Of a stretch of DNA of 64,000 nt, positions 1 to 9,193 are shown piece by piece. Source of the DNA: Emiliania huxleyi CCMP1516 (lineage: Eukaryota > Haptophyta > Isochrysidales > Noelaerhabdaceae); NCBI RefSeq assembly GCF_000372725.1, contig NW_005199150.1, positions 19,970-83,969 of the forward strand, written 5' to 3'. The translations under genes were made by a program, and so were the position numbers. Under the pieces are notes generated by a model. That model had not been told where the DNA came from. It made no database searches and saw nothing but the letters and a program-made list of their open reading frames with translations. Position 1 is the stretch's first letter. Each line of letters begins with the position of its first letter.

Positions 1-55
1 ATAAAACGGCTCTGAGAGTTCAGCGAGCACTTCCAATCGTCCGGCGGGTCGTACA

Positions 56-742
56 TCACCCCCCGCTTTCAGGATTGTGGGTGTCGGCGACGGCGGCCAG
101 GATGCCAGTGATGAGCCCCAGACCCATCAGCGCAGGCATGATGTAGACGAAGGGCTTGAGCAGAGCCGGCGACTCTTGGAGGGCTCCGGTGAAGGCCACG
201 GCGTACGTGAGGATCGTGAGGACGAGGAGTGCGAACCCGAACCCGGCCTCAGCCTCCCAGAGGGTGGAGATCTCGTCGAAGTCGCACGGCTTGCCGTCGC
301 ACTTGCACGCCTGGGGGCAAGTGTCTTGACCGCGGTCGAGCCCGAGGACGTCGTCGATGGTCAGATACTTGACGTCGCCCGCGCAGTACTTGTTGGCCTC
401 GTCGACAGCCTCGTCCATGACGAAGAGGTAGCCGGTGTTGCCGAAGTTTGGGACGAAGCTGAGGATGCCGAGGATCGAGAGGACGAGGAACACGCCGAGG
501 TACCACTGCAGAGCGAGGGTAGGGCGAGGTTGAGGCGGTGCGGCGGCGGCGGCGACGCAGCGCCAAGGGAGACGGTGGCGGCGGCGGCGGCCGGCGGTGG
601 GAGCGGCGCCGGCTTGGGGCGGTGGGGCGGTTGCGGTGCCGGTGGAAACGGCTACGGTGGCGGCTGGCCATGTGCGCGGTCGCGCCTTCAGTCCGGTAGC
701 CATCCCGCAGCAGCAGCCGCAACAGCGGGGCTCCCCGTTCAT
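56..742 (-). CDS. Small membrane protein, function unknown
   Basis: I do not recognise this family. The frame starting at the ATG at 742 gives about 228 residues. The N-terminal third (CCGCCCG, then Ala/Pro/Arg-rich) looks low-complexity and may be partly intron, because a good acceptor (ctctgcag before TGG) lies near 510. The C-terminal 150 residues are convincing: a hydrophobic segment beginning WYLGVFLVLSILGILSFV, a cysteine-rich loop (CPQACKCDGKPC), then two more hydrophobic segments (FGFALLVLTILTYAVAF and FVYIMPALMGLGLITGILA). I infer three membrane spans with the Cys loop between the first and second. The exact start and the intron are uncertain. Confidence 0.5.
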   Translation of the reverse strand: MNGEPRCCGCCCGMATGLKARPRTWPAATVAVSTGTATAPPPQAGAAPTAGRRRRHRLPWRCVAAAAAPPQPRPTLALQWYLGVFLVLSILGILSFVPNFGNTGYLFVMDEAVDEANKYCAGDVKYLTIDDVLGLDRGQDTCPQACKCDGKPCDFDEISTLWEAEAGFGFALLVLTILTYAVAFTGALQESPALLKPFVYIMPALMGLGLITGILAAVADTHNPESGG

Positions 743-763
743 CGTTCCAGACGATTCGCGCAA

Positions 764-1026
764 GCGCGCCTAGGGTGGGTGCGGTGGCTTTGGTAAGGAG
801 TGGGCGGGCGATGCGGCTTCAGTCAGCAGGGTATGGAGGCTTCGTTCGAGGCGCCTCGACGGAGAGAGCAGCCATTTTTTGGCCTCGTTAAATCACTCAA
901 GAAGCGCCGCCTTTCGAGAAGCTCGATTCACACAAAAACACACCGCAAGACGCACAAGCAAGCACAGACCTCGATTCACAATACAAGAAACAGGGAAAAG
1001 GAATGCACGAGCCACGCCACGTAGTG
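764..1026. other. Non-genic stretch
   Basis: No convincing coding frame or RNA gene is visible between the membrane protein and the transposase fragment. The sequence is less GC-rich and contains several short CA-rich runs. Confidence 0.4.
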
Positions 1027-1264
1027 CACAGAGCCATACGGTTGTCCACTACCTGGCCAATGAGGTGCTCCACACGCCCACGGTAGTGCTGCACCGTCTT
1101 GTTGAACCGTTGTTTCTCGAGGGACAGGTTCCGGCCCTCCATTCTGTGATGATCTGCCGCTGCCCGACGTAAGCCTTGTCCCCAAGACCATACTCCCATG
1201 GCTTGATCCGCGCCTGCAGGAAGCTGGCCCAAGCGCCGCGCCCCCGCCGGTCGAATTTTAGCAT
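1027..1264 (-). mobile_element. DDE (PIF/Harbinger-type) transposase fragment, broken
   Basis: On the minus strand one frame reads KPWEYGLGDKAYVGQRQIIT and the next frame continues RFNKTVQHYRGRVEHLIGQV. This is the usual end of Harbinger/DDE_4 transposases: the G-D-K-x-Y block with the second catalytic Asp, then the fN..v...R..vEh.ig block. Only this C-terminal part is present. The two blocks lie in different frames, so there is a frameshift between them, near the stretch that reads EWRAG in the first frame and EGRN in the second. I see no terminal inverted repeats. It is a dead DNA-transposon relic. Confidence 0.7.
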
Positions 1265-1274
1265 CTAGGCCGTT

Positions 1275-1415
1275 GGGACAGCTCGGGACGGCTCGGGACC
1301 GCTCGGGACGGCTCGGGACGGCTCGGGACGGCTCGGGCCGCCCCGGGCGCCGCTCGGGTCCCTCGGGTCCCTCGGGACCGCTCGGGACGGCTCGGGACCG
1401 CTCGGGACCGCTCGG
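1275..1415. repeat. Minisatellite of a 10-base unit
   Basis: The unit is roughly gctcgggacg, repeated about a dozen times with variants (gctcgggacc, ccctcgggtc). It lies directly next to the transposase fragment. The same style of short GC-rich tandem repeat fills introns elsewhere in the window. Confidence 0.85.
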
Positions 1416-2875
1416 ACACTTCACAACAAAATCTTCCTCGCACGGTACGGAGGCTTCGACCGCCTCTCGCGGCAAGCTCTCGAGCAGCTCGAGCAGCTCG
1501 CCCGCCGCCACCGCCGCGTCGATCGAACTGCTCCCTAAGCCGAGCGCGCCGCAGACCCTGCGGACCGCCTCCTGCAGGGGAAATGAGGTGGTAAAAGTTT
1601 GGCCAAAAGGCCCCACATGGCTGCCCCTTGGGCATGTGGCCTCTCTGGGGATGAGCTGGGTCGGCCTCCTCCGGGTCTGCAACTCGCACGGCGGATCCGC
1701 GTCCGATCGTCGAATTTGCCCGAATGGTAAAATGCAACTTTGGCATTCGGTAAAAGTTGGCCCAATGGTTTGGGGGGGGGAAACCCAAAGCGGAAGGCTG
1801 GCTTCCAAGAGCTAAAGGTCAACATCCTCTCCGGCTACGACAATGTGAACGTGGTCTGGTCCTCAAAACTTTACCCGTCTCCTCCAGATCGAGACGGACT
1901 TCATGAACGGCCGAGCAATATCTCTTCATTAACATTATTAATTGATGCTTTTTGCACGGCTGAGCCCCCCCTCCCTCCCCCACGCCCATTCCCTGCCCTC
2001 TCCCGCCACGCGCTCCGTCCGAGCCCTCTCCCCTCTGCACAACAGGAATTTTGACAATTAACCGGATGGGCGGGGGGGGTCTACCCTAGCAAACAATGCA
2101 CACGTACGCCCCCAAGTTGCTTTGGAAATTTTACCGCCCGGGTGAACCCCCCCCCCCCCCCCCCTCTGCGCTCTGGCCTCCTCCACACAACAAAAGTGCA
2201 CACAGTGCCCACCATCCCCGACGCTCTGAACCTCTGATACAGGTGATGCGCGGCGCTGTCTCTCAAGATGGAAGCAGGAAGCCTCCATCCCGGCGGTGGT
2301 TTTCGAACCCACACGAGCCGAAGGGTGAGGGGGGAGGCAGGCCCGAGGTCTGAAGCTCACCCACTGAGGAAGTGAGAACTGTGCTCGGCCCACCCCTGAT
2401 CCTGCTGAACAAGCTCCTCTTGTATAGCTCGATCGGTCACACCGCCATCACCGTCGAGGAGAGGGGGGACGACACTGCTTCGGCAGCGTGCACCTCGATC
2501 CTGTACCGTGTTTGTTATGACCCCCCCCAATGAACACTCCAGTGAGGGAGGGCGAGACGATCGAGGGGTCCCGTACCACGCGGAATCGACCCTATCCAGT
2601 GCTCAAGTGCTCAAGACAGTATAGGCGTCCTGCTGCACCTCGTCCGGCAGATCGGTGTCATAGCCGGACGAGTCGGCGGAGGAGGCCCGCTTGGCGGGCG
2701 GAGAGTCGGAGAGCGCGGCGCGAGGGCCCGCTGCCGACAGGTTAGGTTAGGTAGAAAGGTGAAGAACAGCCAGGCTCGGACTGGACACCAACGCGGTATG
2801 GGTGGACGCTAGACAGATAGATGATGACGACAGAGAGTCGCAAATAAATTCTATCTAGTTTCCTGTCACCTGTGT
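1416..2875. other. Gene-poor stretch with possible coding scraps
   Basis: No whole gene is visible. A minus-strand frame at about 1430-1590 (VCGALGLGSSSIDAAVAAGE) looks protein-like and could be a lone exon or a relic. From about 1590 to 1800 and around 2080-2340 there are runs of G or C and near-repeated phrases (gtaaaagttggcc) that look like low-quality or decayed sequence. Confidence 0.4.
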
Positions 2876-2945
2876 TAGTGCCAGTGCCAGTGCGCGCCAG
2901 TCCCGTGCCCAGTGTTGTGCGAGGGAGTTTAGTTGTAAAATTCTC
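2876..2945 (+). repeat. Dispersed repeat, copy 1
   Basis: The core ccagtcccgtgcccagtgtt, followed by gtgcgagggagttt, recurs near 29230-29285 and around 39118-39420, where a retroposon has split it. It lies in the likely 5' leader of the polymerase gene. Its class is unknown. Confidence 0.6.
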
Positions 2946-3107
2946 GTGGCGAGCAAATCCTCCTTTTGGGGCCCTCGCGCCGTCGTCCCTCGCCTGCTCA
3001 CTCGGACCAGCGATACGAGCGCAAATTCTCCCTTTGGGGCCCTCGCCGTCGCCGCTCGTTGCCCGGCTCGTTGCGAGAGCCTCGCAGCCGCTGAGCGAGC
3101 GCCTCCG

Positions 3108-4002
3108 ATGGCGGAGGCGCTTCGCGCGCAGGCCGACGCGGCGCTGCACGGGCAGGACGAGGAGACCCGCGCGGCGCTGCTCGGCGGGCCGTCGCTCGAG
3201 GCTCCCGTCGACTCGGTCGCCGACAAGTGGTTGCTGCTTCCCGCGTTCCTCAAGGTTCGCGGGCTGGTGAAGCAGCACCTGGACTCGTACAACCACCTGG
3301 TGGGGATCGAGATGCAGCAGATCGTCAAGGCGAACGAGCTCGTCACATGCGACGCCGACCCCAACTTTTACCTCCGCTTTGTCAACGTGTCGCTCGGCGA
3401 GCCGTCCGACCAGGAGTTCCACTCGGAGCGGACGTGGAAGTCGGACCGGTTCACGCCGCAGGAGTGCCGGCTGCGCGACATCACCTACTCCGCGCCCATC
3501 AAGGTGGACGTCGAGTACACCGTCGGCGCTGCGCGCAAGCTGCGGCGCGGCTTGGTCGTCGGCCGGATGCCGGTGATGCTGCGCTCATCGAAGTGCATGC
3601 TGCACGGTCGGTCGGAGCGGGAGCTCGCTTCAATGGGCGAGTGCCCCGTCGACCCGGGCGGCTACTTCATCGTCAAGGGGCAGGAGAAGGTCATCCTGAT
3701 CCAGGAGCAGCTCAGCAAGAACCGGATCATCGTCGGCTGGGACACAAAGGGCAACATCACCTCGGCGGTCACGTCGTCGACGCACGAGCGGAAGAGCAAG
3801 ACACACATCATCTGCAAGAACGGCCTCTTCGCGGTGCGGCACAACACCTTCGGCGACGACATCCCCGTCGTCGTCCTCCTGCGCGCCATGGGCCTCACCT
3901 CGGACCAGGAGGTGGTGCAGCTGGTCGGCTCGGAGCCTCGCTTTGCGCACGCCATCTCCGCGTCGCTGCACGAGTGCGCCAAGCTCGGCATCTTCTCGCA
4001 GG

Positions 4003-4060
<58 letters not shown>

Positions 4061-7000
4061 GTAGTAAGTCCTATTCTCACCTCGGCATCTTCTCGCAGGC
4101 AAAGGCGCTCGAGTGGATCTCGCGCAAGATTCGGTCCGGCCCTCGCGGAGACGTGCGCACGCCGCGCCGCTCGCGGCTCGAGGAGAGCAGCCGAGATGGC
4201 AGCCGAGATGGCAGCCGAGATATGGCAGCCGAGATATGGCAGCCGAGTCGCGCGATCTGTTGTCGCGCTGGTCACAGCTGTCTGCTTCTGACCCCGCCGC
4301 CGCATCTCTTCTCCTGGCGGGAGTCGCGCGAGCTGCCCATATCTCCCCAGATCTCGATCTCCCCAGATCTCACAGGCGCACTTCCTAGACACTCCCTCGA
4401 CACTCCCTAGACACTTCCTGCTGCTCACAGGAGACGCGCGAGCTGCTGGCGCACGTGCTGCTCGCGCACGTCCCGGTGGTCGAGGACAAGTTTTGGCCGA
4501 AGATGTCAGGAAGTGTCTCGGAAGTGTCTAGGAAGTGTCTAGGTGGTCGACTACAACTTTTGGCCGAAGATGGTGTTCGTCGCGCAGATGCTGCGCCGGA
4601 TGATCTCGGCGCAGCACCCCGCCGGCGGAGGACCGACATGTCCGCGACACGTCCATGACCTGCCCGAGGCGTGTTGTGCAGGCGCAGCACGACCCCGCCT
4701 GCATGGACGACATGGACTACTACGGCAACAAGCGGCTCGAGCTGGCCGGGCAGCTGCTCTCTCTCCTCTTCGAGGCGCGCCTCGAGAGATCCAGATCTCC
4801 CCAGATCTCCCCAGATCTCCCCATATCTCCCCGTATCTCCCCGTATCTCGAGCAAGCCTCTGCGCCGGTCGAGACGTGAGGTGCGTGTGGAAGGAGCCGC
4901 GCAACTCGACGCGGAATAGGACCTCTTCCAGAAGCTGTGCAATATAATAATAGTATGATACCTCTATAATAATAATATGACGCCTCTTCCAGAAGCTGTG
5001 CGACATGAGAACAGTATGATACATGATAGGACCTCTTCAAGAAGCTGTGTGCCGAGCTGCGCCGCCTCGCCACGCACGAGCTGTCAAAGGCGAGACGGGG
5101 GAGAGAGAGGGGGGGGGGGGGGGGAGATGGACTCTTGCGAGGAGACGACGAGTTGAGAGACGACGAGTTGGTGCGCCTGCTGTCGTGCAGGTGTCTACGC
5201 GGCGGGACGAGTGGGACATCACGCGGATGGTGCGCGAGGACATCCTCACCAATGGGTTCGTCTCCGCCATCTCGTCGGGCGAGCGTCGCGCCGAGCGCGC
5301 TTCAAGAGAGCACGCCCCCGGCACGGCCCCGTGACAGTGTGTCCTGGACGACGCTGCGCCGTAGGGAACTGGTCGGTCAAGCGCTTCAAGATGGAGCGCT
5401 CCGGCGTCACGCAGGCGCTCTCGCCATCTCTCCCCACATCTCCCCACATCTCCCCACATCTCCCCACATCTCCCCACATCTCCCCACATCGCCCCACATC
5501 TCCCCACATCTCCGGCGCCACGCAGGTGCTCTCGCGCCTCTCCTTCATCTCCGCGCTCGGCATGATGACGCGCATCATGTCGCAGTTCGAAAAGACGCGA
5601 AAGGTGCCCGGCCCGCGCTCGCTGCAGCCATCTCCCCACATCTCCCCACATCTCCCCACATCTCCCCACATCTCCCCACATCTCCCCACATCTCCCCACA
5701 TCTCCCCACATCTCCCCATATCTCCCCATATCTCCCCATATCTCCCCATATCTCCCCATATCTCCCCATATCTCCCCATGTAGGTGTCCGGCCCGCGCTC
5801 GCTGCAGCCCTCGCAGGCGCGCGGGCGGCGGCGTGCTCGCCGCCGCCAGCCGAGACACGTCCATGACTCGTCCACGACACGACGGACTGTAGTGGGGGAT
5901 GCTCTGCCCGTCCGACACGCCCGAGGGGGAGGCGTGCGGGCTGGTCAAGAACCTCGCCCTCTCCGCCCACGTCACCACGGACGACGAGGAGGAGCCGATC
6001 CGCCGCCTCTGCTTCAACCTCGGCGTCGAAGACTTGCACTTGCTCTGCGCCGACGACCTGTACACGCGCGGCGCGCACCTGGTGTGTCTCAATGGGCTGC
6101 AGCCATCTCCCCCTCTCTCCCCACCTCTCCCCCTCTCTCCCCCCCTCTCTCCCCATGCAGGTGTTTCTCAATGGGCTCATCCTCGGCGTGCACCCCTAGC
6201 TGCGGAGCACACAACACGCCCCATATCTCCCCACATCTCCCCACGCCCCGGGCCCTAGCTGCGGAGCACACGTTCGCTCCTTGTACTCCCACGACCGCTC
6301 CCGACGACACTCGGCCGTGTTGCCGCTGTGTGCCGCTGCAGCCGCGCCCACTTCACCCGCACCCCCCCCTCGCCTTCATGAAGGGGCCCCGCGTACGCTG
6401 CTCGGCTGCCCGTGACCGCACTCCCGCCCTCGGCTGCCCGTCGTCCTCCAGGCGTGCACCGCCGTCCGGAGCAGCTCCTGCTCACGATGCGCCAGCTGCG
6501 CCGTGCCGCCGTGCTGCGCGAGTTTGTGTCCGTGCAGCTGCACCCGACCCACCGCTGTGTCAACATCGCGTCCGACAGCGGGCGAGTCTGCCGGCCGCTG
6601 CTCGTGGTCGACAACGGTCGCATCCTCCTCGAGCAGCGGCACACTTCCTAGACACTTCCTAGACACTTCCTAGCACCCTCCTCGAGCAGCGGCACACTTC
6701 CTAGACACTTCCTAGACACTTCCTAGCACCCTCCTCGAGCAGCGGCACACTTCCTAGACACTTCCTAGACACTTCCTAGCACACTCCTCGAGCAGCGGCA
6801 CACTTCCTAGACACTTCCTAGACACTTCCTAGCACACTCCTCGAGCAGCGGCTCACAGCCATACCTCCCCATACCTCCCCACATCTCCCCACATCTCCCC
6901 ACATCTCCCCGAGGCTCAGCGGCATACAGCCGACGGCCACCGCGCCTCGCAGCCGTGACACGCTCGCCACCCCGTAGGCACATGGACGAGCTGGCCGCCG

Positions 7001-8932
7001 GCAAGCGCGAGTTTGCGGACTTTGTCAAGGAGGGCATCGTCGAGTACCTCGACGTCAACGAGGAGAACTCGGCGGAGATCGCCGTCCGCGAGGCCGAGCT
7101 GCGCGCGACGCCGCCGCGAGCCGCGCCGTACTGCCTCGCCTCGACACCGCCACCCACCCTCGCACCCTTCTCGGAGCCGTCTCTGAGCCGTCGCACAGGT
7201 ACTCGCACCTCGAGATCGACCCGCTGACCATCCTCGGCGTGTGTGCCGGGCTGATCCCGTACCCGCACCACAACCAGTCGCCGCGGAACACGTACCAGTG
7301 CGCGATGGGCAAGCAGGCCGCCTGCCTGCGGCCCCGCCCCCCCTCCCCGAGCCGAGAGATCGGCCGAGATCGGCCGAGATTGGCCGAGATCGACCGAGAT
7401 CGGCCGAGAACGCCGAGATCGTCCGAGATCGGCTGAGATCGCCGAGATCGTCCGAGATCAGCCGAGATCGGCTGAGATCGTCCGAGATAGGCGATGGGCT
7501 CGATCGCGTACAACCAGTCGGAGCGGATCGACACCATCCTCTACCTCCTCATCTACCCGCACAAGCCGATGGTCAAGACGCGCACCATCGACCTCACCGG
7601 CTTCAACAAGCTGCCCGCCGGCCAAAACATGTCGGTCGCCGTCATGTCCTACTCGGGGTACGACATCGAGGACGCGCTCATGCTGAACGGCGCCTCGCTC
7701 GACCGCGGGCTCGGCCGCTGCATGGTGCTCAAAAAGTTCACCTGCCCGCTCAAAAAGTTCCCCAACGGCGCCTCGGAGCGCACCGCGCCGCCGCCGGCCG
7801 CGCCCGCCGAGCCGGCCGCCGGCACGGGCAGGCACAAGCCGCGGCCGTCGCCAAACCTGCAGCGGTACCGCGTGCTCGAGGAGGACGGCATCTGCGGTGT
7901 CGGCGAGCGGCTCGCGCCCGGCGACGTGCTGGTCAGCGAGCGGACGCCAAACCACCCGCGCCCTCTCCGCACTTTCGCAGGACCTCCGCTGCGCCTCCCC
8001 GTTAGGTCAACAAGGTGACGCCAAACAACACGCGCGAGGACCAGCCCGGCGGGGAGGCGGACCTGCCGCCCGCCGCGTACCGGCCGACGCCGCTCACGTA
8101 CAAGGGCCCGCACGGCCACGACCACACCTACGTCGACAAGGTGATGCTCTCCGGCAACAAGAATGACACGCACCTCATCAAGCTGCGCATCCGCTCGACG
8201 CGCCGGCCGGAGCTCGGCGACAAGTTCTCGTCGCGCCACGGGCAGAAGGGCGTCGTCGGGCGCGTGGTGGCGCAAGAGGACATGCCGTTCAGCGACCACG
8301 GCATCTGCCCCGACATCATCATGAACCCGCACGGCTTCCCGTCGCGCATGACCGTCGGCAAGATGATCGAGCTCCTCGCGGGCAAGGCGGGCGTGCTCGA
8401 CGGGCAGATCCGGTTCGGCACCGCCTTTGGCGGCGACTCGGTCGACTCGTGCTCAAAGGTGCTCGTGCGGCACGGCTTCCACTACCTCGGCAAGGACTTC
8501 ATGACCTCGGGGCTGAGCGGCGAGCCGCTCTCCGCATACATCTTTTGCGGGCCAATCTACTACCAGAAGCTCAAGCACATGGTCATCGACAAGATGCACG
8601 CGCGCGCGCGCGGCCCGAGGCAGGTGCTCACGCGCCAGCCGACCGAGGGGCGCTCGCGCGAGGGCGGCCTGCGGCTGGGAGAGATGGAGCGCGACTGCCT
8701 CATCGGGTACGGCGCGTCGATGCTGCTCAACGAGCGGCTGATGACCTCGTCGGACGGCTTCCGCGTGCACGTCTGCTCAAAGTGCGGCTTGATAGCGCGG
8801 CCGCAGTGGTGCCAGCCGTGCCGCTCGCGCGACCACCTGCAGCAGCTAGAGATCCCGTACGCCTGCAAGCTCCTCTTCCAGGAGCTGCAGTCGATGAACA
8901 TCGTGCCGAGGCTACGGCTCGAGGCAAAGTAG
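3108..8932 (+). CDS. POLR3B: RNA polymerase III second-largest subunit (RPC2)
   Basis: This is the catalytic second-largest subunit of nuclear RNA polymerase III, which makes tRNA and 5S RNA. It follows Pol III rather than Pol I or II subunits: [20 protein letters not shown] near the start, [96 protein letters not shown] and, at the end, [20 protein letters not shown] with a C-terminal zinc site (C-x2-C ... C-x2-C) and [14 protein letters not shown]. The start is the ATG at 3108; upstream codons show no conservation. Introns I can place: 4002-4098, 4183-4430, 4476-4542, 4609-4681, 4775-5029, 5090-5190, 5279-5364, 5415-5525, 5604-5783, 5817-5892, 6082-6160, 6186-6451, 6639-6977, 7128-7198, 7317-7490, 7932-8005. 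The last exon is long. The stop faces the convergent RING gene 260 bases away. Confidence 0.95.
4002..4098 (+). repeat. RPC2 intron filled with (CTA)n, flanked by an exact 21-base repeat
   Basis: The intron starts GC and ends AG. About 19 CTA triplets fill it. The 21 bases at 3984-4004, spanning the 5' splice junction, recur exactly at 4081-4101 across the 3' junction, so splicing between either copy restores the same protein sequence (IFSQ-AKAL). Confidence 0.85.
4183..4430 (+). repeat. RPC2 intron with mixed minisatellites, possible GA donor
   Basis: It carries three motif blocks: gccgagatggca, ccccagatctc and cactccctagac. The protein alignment fits a phase-0 junction only if the intron begins GAGAGC and ends ACAG. 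That is a GA-AG pair, again with similar sequence on both sides (gagagc against gagacg). Confidence 0.5.
4775..5029 (+). repeat. RPC2 intron with two decayed copies of the next exon
   Basis: Copies of gacctcttccagaagctgtg lie at about 4920 and 4980, upstream of the true exon start at 5030 (gacctcttcaagaagctgtg). Between the donor and the first copy lies a run of atctcccc units. Confidence 0.75.
5415..5525 (+). repeat. RPC2 intron filled with acatctcccc units
   Basis: GC-AG intron. About nine 10-base units of acatctcccc form the interior. The exon text around the donor (ccggcgtcacgcag|gcgctc) is copied around the acceptor (ccggcgccacgcag|gtgctc). Confidence 0.85.
5604..5783 (+). repeat. RPC2 intron filled with ctccccacat/ctccccatat units
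   Basis: GT-AG intron. Its first 26 bases match the first 26 bases of the downstream exon (5784-5809) with one mismatch. About 15 units of 10 bases follow, first acatctcccc and then atatctcccc. Confidence 0.9.
6639..6977 (+). repeat. RPC2 intron with four ~54-base tandem copies
   Basis: Each long unit holds ctcctcgagcagcggcacac plus three short cacttcctaga units. The long unit contains the exon-intron junction itself, so exon text and minisatellite were amplified together. A cctccccaca block follows. The intron begins GCACAC and the next exon begins GCACAT. Confidence 0.85.
7317..7490 (+). repeat. RPC2 intron with ccgagatcgg repeats
   Basis: GC-AG intron between MGKQ and AMGSIAYNQ. Its interior is about a dozen imperfect ccgagatcgg/tccgagatcg units. 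Confidence 0.8.
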
Positions 8933-9193
8933 TGTGTGTGTGGACACGGGCGGAGAGTCTTCTTACAGAGTGGAGAGAGTCGGGTTGGAGCCCCCTACAG
9001 TGCGTACTATGCAGGTACTGACGTATGGCAAAACACAGAGAGAAGAGGGCCCGCAGAGCAGCGACGGACCGCCGCGGAGAGGACAGCGTGCGTGGAGAGC
9101 AGGCGCGCAAAACCGCGGTAGCGTCCCCACAACTGCGGCGTAGGTCATGCCGCTAGGTCGCAGCCAGGTAGGGCAAAGGCGCTCGCTCCGCAT

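Noticed and set aside
2741-2756. Telomere-like gttaggttaggt
   Set aside because: Only two units; too short to mean anything.
5630-5780. CRISPR array or coding repeat in the atctcccc runs
   Set aside because: The units are 10 bases with no spacers, and they lie in introns of a housekeeping gene.
3108-8932. RPC2 as RNA polymerase II (RPB2) or Pol I subunit
   Set aside because: The [15 protein letters not shown] opening, the MGKQA-then-MGSIAYN spacing and the short C-terminal zinc tail follow Pol III second-largest subunits more closely from end to end.
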